Positions 34,325-42,664 of a stretch of 64,000 bases of DNA are shown in pieces. The translations under genes were made by a program, and so were the position numbers. The first letter of the stretch is position 1; every line of letters begins with the position of its first letter. The notes under the pieces are model-generated. The model saw only the letters and a list, made by a program, of their open reading frames with translations, ran no database searches and was not told where the DNA came from. Source of the stretch: Desulfobacula toluolica Tol2 (GTDB taxonomy: Bacteria; Desulfobacterota; Desulfobacteria; Desulfobacterales; Desulfobacteraceae); NCBI RefSeq assembly GCF_000307105.1, contig NC_018645.1:2244578-2308577 (forward strand), written 5' to 3'.

Positions 34325-36286
34325 ATGAGTCAATTTTTTATATCAATAATGATGATTTTATTTGGAGGCTTTTTCTCCCTTGTTTTTGCACAGCACAGCA
34401 AATCAACAAAAATTATTACAGTTGTTTTGTTGAGTGCAGGATGTCTTTCAGGGGTTATCACTGCAGTTGCACAACTTATGGGGACAGGCAGTGATATGGT
34501 GGCGTTCTTTGAATACTTAAATGGTTTTTCACTGGCCTTTCAAATGGACGGACTTTCCGCATTCTTTTTGATGGCCATTTTCGGTGTTTCTCTGCTTGCC
34601 GCCATTTACAGTTTCCATTACATGAATCAGACAGAAAATTCAGTGAAAATCGCGGTGAACTATTTGTTTTTCAGTTTCCTGATTGCAGCCATGGCATTGG
34701 TTGTAACTGCATCAAATATAATCACCTTCATGCTTTTTTGGGAAATCATGTCCCTGTCTTCTTTTTTTCTGGTCATTTACAATTATGATTTGCCTGAAAA
34801 CAGAAAAGCCGGGTTTTTATATTTTGTTTTTTCCCATGTTGGTGCCATGTTCATATTCGCTGCATTTGGAATTATTTACGGTTACACCGGGAGCTTTGGA
34901 TTCGGCTCAATGGCGGCTATTCCCGACTCCGCAAAAATTGTGATATTTATTTTTTCGTTTGTCGGATTTGGTTCAAAAGCAGGTGTATTTCCCTTTCATG
35001 TCTGGTTGCCCCATGCACATCCTGCAGCCCCGAGTCATATTTCTGCGGTCATGTCAGGAGTTATGATCAAAACCGGTATTTACGGTATCATAAGAATGTA
35101 TGCCCTGCTGAATTTTCACACGCCGATTTTCGGAAATATTGTTCTTATTGCCGGGGTGGTTTCAGGTGTCCTGGGGGTTGTATATGCCCTGGGCCAGCAC
35201 GATCTCAAACGATTGCTGGCTTATCACAGCGTTGAGAATATCGGCATTATTTTAATAGGTCTGGGTATCGGCATGATTGGAGTTTCATCCGGACATCCGC
35301 TGATGGCAGTTCTTGGATTTTCCGGCGGATTTCTTCATGTTCTCAACCATGCTGTTTTTAAGTCACTTTTGTTTATGGGTGCAGGCATGGTTCTTCACAA
35401 AACAGGAAGCAGTTCCATTGATGCCCTGGGCGGTTTGCTTAAATCAATGAAAATCACTGGAACAACTTTTATTATTGGATCTCTGGCCATTTCAGGGCTG
35501 CCGCCTTTTAACGGATTTGTCAGTGAATTTTTGATTTATATGGGCGGATTTAAAGGGGTTGCCCTTGATGAGTCTGCTTTTGTTATGAGCATTGTTGCCA
35601 TTATCAGCCTGGCGATTATCGGAGGACTTGCACTGGCTTGCTTTACCAAAGTGGTGGGGGTTGTTTTTCAAGGTGAGCCCAGGACCAAAGCCGCAGAGAA
35701 TGTAAATGAAAAAGGTTTAACCATGCTGGTATCCATGTCGATTCTTGCGGGCACCTGTATTCTTATCGGTATATTTCCATGGATTTTTATTCAAATGTCC
35801 GTTAAAGCAGTTTGTGCTTTGGGACTGGATTACGGCAATATCCCGTTAGCGCCCTTTGAGGGGATGGCAGTCAATATTACTCTTGCTGCAATGATTTTTC
35901 TGGTTGTTTTATTGCTGGTGATTGCACTTCGTTGGTATTACTACCGGGGAAAAACCATCACCAGATCCGGGACCTGGGGATGCGGTTTTACACGGCCCAC
36001 GGTCAGAATGCAGTATACAGGGTCATCCTATGCAGCATTCTTGCTTGAGTTTTTCAGTCCGGTGGCACCGTTAAAAGAAGATCATCCTCCAATCAAGGGA
36101 CTGTTTCCTTTAAAAACATATTACCGCAGTCACGTACATGACATTGCAGAACTTCACATGGAAAAAGTTATCGTTCGTCCGTTGCTGAGCCTGTTCGATA
36201 AATTAAGATGGATTCAGCACGGGGATATTCATCTGTATATTGGCTATATTTTACTGGCGATTGTATCAGTATTGTTTTTCATATAA
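34325..36286 (+). CDS. hyfB: Hydrogenase-4-like subunit HyfB (antiporter-like membrane subunit)
   Basis: The 653-residue polytopic protein belongs to the NuoL/MrpA-like family: conserved LFWEIMSLSSFFLVIYNYD (about 138-156), KAGVFPFHVWLPHAHPAAPSH-type block (about 218-238) and HxVEN-type LLAYHSVENIGII (about 297-309). These carry the lysine and histidine residues of the proton pathway. About 16 helices are expected. It is first in a six-gene cluster with HyfC, E, F, G and I counterparts. Its TAA is overlapped by a dispersed repeat. The role is ion translocation coupled to electron transfer by the peripheral arm. Confidence 0.88.
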   Translation: MSQFFISIMMILFGGFFSLVFAQHSKSTKIITVVLLSAGCLSGVITAVAQLMGTGSDMVAFFEYLNGFSLAFQMDGLSAFFLMAIFGVSLLAAIYSFHYMNQTENSVKIAVNYLFFSFLIAAMALVVTASNIITFMLFWEIMSLSSFFLVIYNYDLPENRKAGFLYFVFSHVGAMFIFAAFGIIYGYTGSFGFGSMAAIPDSAKIVIFIFSFVGFGSKAGVFPFHVWLPHAHPAAPSHISAVMSGVMIKTGIYGIIRMYALLNFHTPIFGNIVLIAGVVSGVLGVVYALGQHDLKRLLAYHSVENIGIILIGLGIGMIGVSSGHPLMAVLGFSGGFLHVLNHAVFKSLLFMGAGMVLHKTGSSSIDALGGLLKSMKITGTTFIIGSLAISGLPPFNGFVSEFLIYMGGFKGVALDESAFVMSIVAIISLAIIGGLALACFTKVVGVVFQGEPRTKAAENVNEKGLTMLVSMSILAGTCILIGIFPWIFIQMSVKAVCALGLDYGNIPLAPFEGMAVNITLAAMIFLVVLLLVIALRWYYYRGKTITRSGTWGCGFTRPTVRMQYTGSSYAAFLLEFFSPVAPLKEDHPPIKGLFPLKTYYRSHVHDIAELHMEKVIVRPLLSLFDKLRWIQHGDIHLYIGYILLAIVSVLFFI

Positions 36287-36374
36287 CTGCCACGGGCAGA
36301 CCTGGTATTTCATCCTGGTTTGCCCACAACAAAACATGAAAGTCGCTGTTTGGATTTTTGAAGACTTTCATATA
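36285..36374 (+). repeat. Dispersed intergenic repeat, copy 3 (best full-length copy)
   Basis: It starts inside the TAA of hyfB (AACTGCCACGGGCAGACC...) and ends at GACTTTCATATA. It has two pairings: GGGCAGACC with GGTTTGCCC and GAAAGTC with GACTTTC. The copy on the minus strand at 2969-3047 aligns along its whole length. Confidence 0.8.
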
Positions 36375-36404
36375 AAAAAAAATAAATTCAAATGGGAAAA
36401 TTTT

Positions 36405-37325
36405 ATGATTGAATCCATTATTCTTTGGTTTCTTGCAATTTTAACGGCACCTTTTTTTTCAGCAGTTATTCTTAAAATAAAGGCTTTTTTCGGAGGGAAA
36501 AAAGGACCGCCATTGATGATTAATTATTACACACTGATCAAGCTTTTTAAAAAAGGATCGGTTTACAGCAACAGTACCACAGTTGTATTTAAGCTCGGGC
36601 CGATTGTGTCATTTGCTTGTGCCATCACTGCACTCATGTTTCTGCCCATTGCCGGATATCCTCCGATTTTTTCATTTAACGGGGATATTATTTTTGTTTT
36701 ATACATTATGGGACTTGGCCGTTTTTTTACAATTGCAGCCGCAATGGATACAGCTTCCCCGTTTGAGGGTATGGGGGCGGCAAGAGAAGCTTATTTTCCG
36801 ATTATTTGTGAAGCTGCAACTTTTATGATTTTAATCTTGTTTTATGGATTGACCGGCGAGCTTCAGTTATCCGCTTATTTTGCGGGAAAAAACACCCTTG
36901 CATTGTGGAATATGGCAGGTGCCCCATTATTGTTTGTAGTGATTTCCTTTTTTATTATTCTGTTGACGGAAAATTCAAGAGTTCCTGTTGATGATCCTGC
37001 CACACACCTTGAGCTTACAATGATCCATGAAGTTATGGTTTTAGATCACAGCGGACCTGATTTGGGCTTGATTGAGCTGGGCTCTTTTTGTAAGCTGTTT
37101 TTCTATTCAACCCTTATTTCACGGCTGATTTTGCCCTTTGATCCGGGCATTCCCGGACTGGTTTTGGGTTTGTATATTGCCGGGCTTGTTATTGTATATA
37201 TGGCTGTTGGAATTATGGAATCCATCATGGCCCGTTATCGAATGGATAAAGTTCCGCAATTTGTCCTGACATCCTTTGCATTGGCCTTTTTTGCAACCAT
37301 TATTACATTGGAGTTTATCAAATGA
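36405..37325 (+). CDS. hyfC: Hydrogenase-4-like subunit HyfC (NuoH-like)
   Basis: Starting from ATG 36405 the protein is 306 residues; the frame is open upstream into the repeat, but GGGAAA before 36405 and alignment to HyfC/HycD choose this start. It is a NuoH-like membrane subunit with conserved KKGPPLMINYYTLIKLFKK near residue 32, MDTASPFEGMGAAREA near 114 and the acidic ENSRVPVDDPATHLELTMIHE segment near 190-210. This is the region that contacts the peripheral arm. The stop overlaps the next start by four bases. Confidence 0.88.
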   Translation: MIESIILWFLAILTAPFFSAVILKIKAFFGGKKGPPLMINYYTLIKLFKKGSVYSNSTTVVFKLGPIVSFACAITALMFLPIAGYPPIFSFNGDIIFVLYIMGLGRFFTIAAAMDTASPFEGMGAAREAYFPIICEAATFMILILFYGLTGELQLSAYFAGKNTLALWNMAGAPLLFVVISFFIILLTENSRVPVDDPATHLELTMIHEVMVLDHSGPDLGLIELGSFCKLFFYSTLISRLILPFDPGIPGLVLGLYIAGLVIVYMAVGIMESIMARYRMDKVPQFVLTSFALAFFATIITLEFIK

Positions 37326-37966
37326 TGCTATATCCGGTTGACACTATTTTGTCTCTTGTCCTGCTTTCGGTTTTGTTCTCTTTTGGTTCAAGCCGTCTGC
37401 CCGGGCTTATTAAAGTCGTTGCCTTTCAAGGAATTGTGGTATCTATCGTTCCTCTTTTTATCGGGCATGACATGACGGGCGGCAGCATTGTTTTTACCCT
37501 TGTCACTTTATCCATAAGGGGCATTATTATTCCAATGAGCATTTACATGGTCATAAAAAAAGTGGCTATTCAAAGAGAAGTGCAACCCATTATCGGATAT
37601 CATGCCTCAATGCTCTGTGGTCTTGGATTAATAGTTGCAGCAACATTCATCAGCCGTCAGCTGAATATTGCGTCTATCAGTGAATATACGCTTTTATTTC
37701 CCACTGCCATAGCTCTTCTGGTTACGGGAATGTTTCTTCTGATGGCCCGGCGTAATGCAATTGCAATGGTATTGGGGTATATCATAATGGAAAATGGTAT
37801 TTACCTTGTAGGAACTACATTTTCAGTTCGTGCCCTTCATATTGTTGAATTCGGTATTTTGCTCGATGTGCTTGCCGGCGTTATGATAATGGCCATTATA
37901 CTTCAAAATATCAAACAAACGTTTGATGATGTTGATACCGCTCACCTCAGAACATTAAAGGAATAG
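37322..37966 (+). CDS. hyfE: Hydrogenase-4-like subunit HyfE (NuoK-like)
   Basis: The 214-residue protein has about seven hydrophobic helices and a NuoK-like core (NAIAMVLGYIIMENGIYLVG, about 141-160) with glutamate in the membrane. The length fits HyfE. Its ATG overlaps the hyfC stop, so translation is coupled. It is part of the membrane arm of the complex. Confidence 0.85.
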   Translation: MMLYPVDTILSLVLLSVLFSFGSSRLPGLIKVVAFQGIVVSIVPLFIGHDMTGGSIVFTLVTLSIRGIIIPMSIYMVIKKVAIQREVQPIIGYHASMLCGLGLIVAATFISRQLNIASISEYTLLFPTAIALLVTGMFLLMARRNAIAMVLGYIIMENGIYLVGTTFSVRALHIVEFGILLDVLAGVMIMAIILQNIKQTFDDVDTAHLRTLKE

Positions 37967-37976
37967 GTGTTATTTT

Positions 37977-39452
37977 ATGGTAGAAATTGTTTTTCTGGCT
38001 CCTTTTATCACTGGTATTCTGGCTTTTTTTCTTCCCAAACGGGCCGGTCGTCAGCTGTTAGTCGGTACTGGAGCAATTCATCTTTTTTTGTCCCTTCTTC
38101 TTTGGAAAAATAGACCTGAATCAATTTTTAAAGACTATTTTGCCGTGACTCCGGAAGGATTGTTATCGCTTTTGGTGATTTCTTTGTTGTTTTTTTTGAT
38201 TTCCATTTATACGATCGGGTATTTGAAAGAAAATAACATTCAAAAAGAAAATATTTTTTCAGGATCAATTCTTTTGTTTTTGTCAACCATGACAATGGTA
38301 ACCCTATCCGACCATATCATGGTCTTGTGGATTGCCATTGAAGCGACAACTCTTGCCAGCGCACCGCTGATTTATACCCACAGATCTTCGGCATCCCTTG
38401 AAGCAACCTGGAAATATGTCCTCATATGTTCTGTAGGGATTGCCATGGCGCTTTTAGGATCGGTTCTTATTACCCTTGCAATGGACATTGGTAACGTTGA
38501 TGTACCGCTCTCCTATCCGGCACTTGTAAGTGTCGCCCAAAAATTAGACCCCCTGTGGCTTAAAGCCGGGTTTGTTTTCATATTGGTTGGGTACGGGACA
38601 AAAATGGGTCTGGCTCCGATGCACACCTGGCTTCCTGATGCCCACAGCGAAGCTCCTAGTCCTGCTTCAGCCCTTTTGTCAGGTGTGCTGTTAAACTGTG
38701 CCTATCTGGGTATTTTTAAAACAAATAAAATTATGCATGCAGCTGGACTCGGCGATTTTGCCGGCATGATTCTGATTGTTTTTGGTTTGATGTCCATTCT
38801 GGCAGCCGCAACCTTTATTCTTAAACAAAATGAATATAAACGAATGCTCGCTTATTCCAGTATCGAGAATATGGGGATCATCGCCTTTGGAACAGGTGTA
38901 GGTGGTTTGGGTGTTTATGGTGCCGTGCTGTGCATGATTCACCACAGCCTGATTAAATCCTCCCTGTTTTTGTCATCCGGAAATATTTTACTGGGATACA
39001 AAGATCGGCTGATTAAAAATACAGGCGATATGATACGCTGCATGCCAAAAACCTTTATTGCTTTTTTTGCCGGATTTGCAGGTATTGCAGGGTTTCCTCC
39101 GTTTGGGATTTTTATTGGGGAGCTGTTTATTATTGTGGCTGCATTTCGAACCGGTCACTATGTTGCAGTGGGAATTTTTATTCTGAGCCTTTGTGTTATA
39201 TTTGCCGGATTTGCAAACCAGGTAATGAAAATGGCCTTTAATAATTTTGATAACAATAACGACAATTTTGATAATGACAGCTCTGATAAAGGTGATTCAA
39301 ATAAAAAGGTTTGTTTAACAGAAAAAGCCAGCCTTGTATGGCCGCAATATATACTGCTGTTAACATCTCTTATATTGTGCTTTTTTATCCCGGACACATT
39401 ATATCAAACCATTGTTGAGGCAGTAACTGCAATAGGCGGAGGACTTAAATGA
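37977..39452 (+). CDS. hyfF: Hydrogenase-4-like subunit HyfF (NuoN/NuoL-like)
   Basis: The 491-residue antiporter-like subunit has WIAIEATTLASAPLIY (about 118-133), the KMGLAPMHTWLPDAHSEAPS block (about 210-229) and LAYSSIENMGII (about 289-300). A low-complexity hydrophilic loop rich in Asn and Asp (FDNNNDNFDNDSSDKGDS, about 423-440) interrupts the last helices and is unusual. The 3' end overlaps hyfG by four bases. It is a second ion-pumping subunit of the complex. Confidence 0.87.
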   Translation: MVEIVFLAPFITGILAFFLPKRAGRQLLVGTGAIHLFLSLLLWKNRPESIFKDYFAVTPEGLLSLLVISLLFFLISIYTIGYLKENNIQKENIFSGSILLFLSTMTMVTLSDHIMVLWIAIEATTLASAPLIYTHRSSASLEATWKYVLICSVGIAMALLGSVLITLAMDIGNVDVPLSYPALVSVAQKLDPLWLKAGFVFILVGYGTKMGLAPMHTWLPDAHSEAPSPASALLSGVLLNCAYLGIFKTNKIMHAAGLGDFAGMILIVFGLMSILAAATFILKQNEYKRMLAYSSIENMGIIAFGTGVGGLGVYGAVLCMIHHSLIKSSLFLSSGNILLGYKDRLIKNTGDMIRCMPKTFIAFFAGFAGIAGFPPFGIFIGELFIIVAAFRTGHYVAVGIFILSLCVIFAGFANQVMKMAFNNFDNNNDNFDNDSSDKGDSNKKVCLTEKASLVWPQYILLLTSLILCFFIPDTLYQTIVEAVTAIGGGLK

Positions 39453-40957
39453 CGAACGCTTTTTTAGAAATTTCAAACGGTGAGAAAATATCACGGGAAA
39501 AAATTCCTCACCTGCCCTTTAATGCATTTTATGATAATGTTTTGAGCATTGTAGAAGAGGGTGGGAAGGTGGTCCAGTATTTTGCTTATCAGGAAAAAGA
39601 CTCTATCAAGCTCATGGCAGTTTTGCGAACCAATAAACTTCTTGTGGCCGGCTGTGACGCACCTGAGTTTTATCCGTCATTTACTCAAAAACATGAGCTG
39701 TTTCACCTGTTTGAAAGGGAAATTGCCGAACAATTCGGCATAAGGCCCGAGGGGCATCCCTGGTTGAAAATGGTCAGGTATCATCCCAACTGCCGGAATG
39801 TAGAGGATGTTTTTGGTAATGATTATAAAGAAGACATTCCGGGCAGGTACGAGTATTATCAGGTGGAAGGCGATGAAATCCATGAAGTGGCTGTCGGGCC
39901 TGTTCATGCCGGTGTCATAGAACCCGGTCATTTCCGGTTTAATTGCATTGGCGAGCGCGTCCTTCATCTGGAAATACAACTGGGATACCAGCACAGGGGT
40001 GTTGAAAACCTTTTTTATAATGTTCAAGCAAAAAGATTGCCCATTCTGGCTGAAAATATTGCCGGAGATACCACAATTGGTCACGGTCTTTGCATGGCCC
40101 AGGCGGTTGAGGCAATGACCCGGGTTCAACCGGATACCGGGGCTAAAATAATTCGAACCATTGCCTTGGAACTGGAGCGGATTGCCAATCATATCGGTGA
40201 TCTTGGGGCCTTGAGCGGAGATGTTGCCTTTTTGCCGCCAGCCAATTATTTTGGCCGTATGCGAGGCGATTTTTTGAATTTGTCGCTTTTGATATGTGGA
40301 AACCGGTTTGGAAAAGGCCTGGTACGCCCCGGAGGAGTCTGTTTTTCACTCTCTGATGATATTCGCAAAACCCTGAATGAAAGGATCAGAGAATTAAAAC
40401 CCCAGGTGGAACATGTTCTTGATCTTCTTTTTTCTGCTGCAACCGTACGGGGCCGTTTTGAAGACTGCGGCATTGTCAGCTGCCATGATGCCGGGCAATT
40501 GGGTCTGGTCGGACCGGCTGGCAGGGCCAGCGGTATTCCCTATGATGTGAGAAGAAGTTTTCCCACAGAATATTACGGCCAACTGGATATTCCTGAAAAC
40601 AAAAAAAAACAATGTGATGTATATGCCCGTGCAAAAGTGAGATATGATGAAATTTTGCAATCAATTCATATTATTCAATCTTTGATCAATGTACCTGTCG
40701 ACACCCGATGTGTGAATGACAGCAATTATAATCTTGCGCCGTCTTCTTTTGTGGCCACGGTCAATGAGGCTTGGCGAGGTGAAGTATCACATGTGATGTT
40801 GACGGATGACAACGCAAAAATACTTCGGTACAAGGTCAAAGATCCCTCTTTTCACAACTGGAACGGTCTTGCAATGGCGCTGCGGAATACGGGAATATCG
40901 GATTTTCCATTAAATAATAAAAGTTTTAATCTTTCCTATTGCGGATTTGATCTTTGA
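39449..40957 (+). CDS. hyfG: Hyf/Ehr large subunit (NuoC-NuoD-like fusion) lacking NiFe cysteines
   Basis: The 502-residue protein joins a NuoC-like 30-kDa domain (about 20-125) to a NuoD/NiFe-large-subunit-like domain (about 130-500; LQLGYQHRGVENLF, then RIANHIGDLGALSGD). In NiFe hydrogenases two CxxC motifs hold the metal centre (R-x-C-G-x-C near the N-part, D-P-C-x-x-C at the end). Here the corresponding regions read ENIAGDTTIGHGLC and KDPSFHNWNGLA, with no CxxC pairs. So it probably does not bind NiFe and is not a hydrogenase, as in the Ehr (energy-converting hydrogenase-related) group known from Geobacter. There is no maturation protease tail. Confidence 0.87.
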   Translation: MTNAFLEISNGEKISREKIPHLPFNAFYDNVLSIVEEGGKVVQYFAYQEKDSIKLMAVLRTNKLLVAGCDAPEFYPSFTQKHELFHLFEREIAEQFGIRPEGHPWLKMVRYHPNCRNVEDVFGNDYKEDIPGRYEYYQVEGDEIHEVAVGPVHAGVIEPGHFRFNCIGERVLHLEIQLGYQHRGVENLFYNVQAKRLPILAENIAGDTTIGHGLCMAQAVEAMTRVQPDTGAKIIRTIALELERIANHIGDLGALSGDVAFLPPANYFGRMRGDFLNLSLLICGNRFGKGLVRPGGVCFSLSDDIRKTLNERIRELKPQVEHVLDLLFSAATVRGRFEDCGIVSCHDAGQLGLVGPAGRASGIPYDVRRSFPTEYYGQLDIPENKKKQCDVYARAKVRYDEILQSIHIIQSLINVPVDTRCVNDSNYNLAPSSFVATVNEAWRGEVSHVMLTDDNAKILRYKVKDPSFHNWNGLAMALRNTGISDFPLNNKSFNLSYCGFDL

Positions 40958-41026
40958 TTATAAAAAGTGTGAAATAATAAGATTTAAACATCATGTTAAA
41001 TGAGAAAATAATAAAGAGAATATTAA

Positions 41027-41773
41027 ATGTTCACTACACTTAAAAATAGATTTGAACAAGGTTACAGGACATGTGACTATCCTAATGAAAAACCCGCTGT
41101 ATTTGAGCGTTATCGTGGAAAACCCATGATAAAAAAAGTTGTTTCTCCTGACCTTGTAAAAATGTGTGCAAATGCGTGTCCCCAGGATGCCATTGATATA
41201 GAACAAGAAAAAATTGATATGGGCAGGTGCGTATTCTGCGGCACATGCGAACGTATTTCAAAAGGGGAATTTGTAACATTTACCCGGGATTTTGAGACGG
41301 CAACTGCCGGCAAACAAGATCTGTTGACCAATGGCAATCTTCCCGCTCTTGCCGAACACTCAAAGCAGCATTTTAAAAAATTGTTCGGCCGGTCTTTACA
41401 GCTTAGGCAGGTATCGGCAGGGGGGTGTAATGCCTGTGAAGCCGATTTAAATGTATTGGCAACACCGTTTTTTGATCTGGCCCGTTTCGGCATAAACTTT
41501 GTGGCATCCCCACGTCATGCAGACGGCGTTGTTGTGACCGGACCTGTATCCAAAAATATGAAAACAGCTTTGCTGCAGACATATGAGGCCATTGCAGATC
41601 CAAAAGTCGTCATTGCTGTTGGAAGTTGTGCCATAACAGGCGGTCCCTTCAGAGGAAGTCCTGAAATAACCGAAGGTGGTCTGGATTCCATTTTGCCTGT
41701 GGATCTTTTTATACCGGGTTGTCCTCCGCATCCGCTTACAAATCTTCATGCGTTGTTGACATTTTTCAAATAA
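41027..41773 (+). CDS. hyfI: Hyf/Ehr small subunit: ferredoxin-like segment fused to NuoB-like domain
   Basis: The 248-residue protein has an N-terminal ferredoxin-like part (CANACPQDAI near 47 and CVFCGTC near 67). It keeps one CxxCxxC set and one C-P, enough for a single [4Fe-4S] cluster instead of two. The NuoB-like domain (about 120-245) has all four N2-type cysteine positions: CNAC, GSCAITGG and PGCPPHP. In other systems these are separate subunits (NuoI/HycF-like and NuoB/HycG-like). It is last in the six-gene cluster and would pass electrons to or from the large subunit. Confidence 0.87.
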   Translation: MFTTLKNRFEQGYRTCDYPNEKPAVFERYRGKPMIKKVVSPDLVKMCANACPQDAIDIEQEKIDMGRCVFCGTCERISKGEFVTFTRDFETATAGKQDLLTNGNLPALAEHSKQHFKKLFGRSLQLRQVSAGGCNACEADLNVLATPFFDLARFGINFVASPRHADGVVVTGPVSKNMKTALLQTYEAIADPKVVIAVGSCAITGGPFRGSPEITEGGLDSILPVDLFIPGCPPHPLTNLHALLTFFK

Positions 41774-41940
41774 CGGCCATGGCAGATTGATCTGCCACAA
41801 TAAGAAATGAAAGATATTTTATTCCAACATATTAGAAGTTCTTTCATATAGACTGCAAAGGGTGCATTTGTTTTTTTGTCCAGATTTACTCACAACAAAA
41901 ATTGAAAGTCGCTGTTTGGATTTTTAAAGACTTTCATATA
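41772..41940 (+). repeat. Dispersed intergenic repeat, copies 4 and 5 in tandem
   Basis: 41772-41850 starts within the hyfI TAA and contains a perfect GGCAGA/TCTGCC hairpin and ends in CTTTCATATA. 41851-41940 follows without a gap and aligns over its full length with the copy at 36285, ending GACTTTCATATA. Together they fill the gap before the EIIA gene. Confidence 0.7.
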
Positions 41941-41963
41941 TATAAAAAAGTAAGGAAGAATAA

Positions 41964-42638
41964 ATGGAGTATTCAGTTTTTGATTTATCAAAACTGCTGG
42001 GAGTTGTCCCGGATACCATCGAACGCTGGGTACGGCAGGGAAAACTGCCGGTTTCCAAAACTGGTGCAACGTATCGATTTCATATAAGTGAATTAAAAAA
42101 GTGGGCATCCACACATAATATTTGTCTGAATCTTTCAGATGAAGACGCTCCTGAAAAAAAGGGGGATTCCATCATCTCCTTATCTGATGCCGTGAATAAC
42201 GGCGGGATTTATTTTGATATTCAAGGAAATGATGTAAATAGTGTTTTAAAGGATGCCATTGAAAAAATGTCAATCATCCCGGATGATTTTAAGACGGATC
42301 TTCTTGATCGTTTGGTTGAAAGGGAACAGGCTCTTTCGACCGGGATCGGAAACGCGATTGCCATACCCCATCCCAGAGAGCAATTGAGCTATTTAAACAA
42401 TCCTGTGGTTTCCATCTGTTTTCTTGCTGATCCAGTAGAATATAATGCATTGGACAACCAGCCCGTATCAATCCTTTTTTTTATATTATGCCCGGAATTG
42501 AAAATGCATTTGCATTTATTATCTGCTTTATCTTTTTGTTTAAGAGACCGTCAGTTTATAAGTTTTCTTAAATCAAAACCCAATCAGGACAAGCTGATTG
42601 AAAAAATTGAAGTTCTTCAAAAAGCCAATCCAATGTAG
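41964..42638 (+). CDS. Helix-turn-helix-PTS EIIA fusion regulator
   Basis: The 224-residue protein has an excisionase/MerR-like helix-turn-helix (about 4-50; FDLSKLLGVVPDTIERWVRQ) and a PTS EIIA type-2 (nitrogen/fructose-like) domain (about 72-220). The domain carries the phospho-histidine motif GIGNAIAIPHPR, His near 135. No permease or other PTS gene is nearby, so it is probably a regulatory EIIA in which phosphorylation controls DNA binding or a partner. It is followed by the CLC channel gene after about 27 bases. An AAGGAAG site precedes the ATG. Confidence 0.85.
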   Translation: MEYSVFDLSKLLGVVPDTIERWVRQGKLPVSKTGATYRFHISELKKWASTHNICLNLSDEDAPEKKGDSIISLSDAVNNGGIYFDIQGNDVNSVLKDAIEKMSIIPDDFKTDLLDRLVEREQALSTGIGNAIAIPHPREQLSYLNNPVVSICFLADPVEYNALDNQPVSILFFILCPELKMHLHLLSALSFCLRDRQFISFLKSKPNQDKLIEKIEVLQKANPM

Positions 42639-42664
42639 TTGTAAATAATGGAGCAGCAAAATTC

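Noticed and set aside
36240-36404. Upstream extension of the HyfC frame to 36240
   Set aside because: It crosses the hyfB stop and the dispersed repeat; HyfC similarity and a ribosome site start at 36405.
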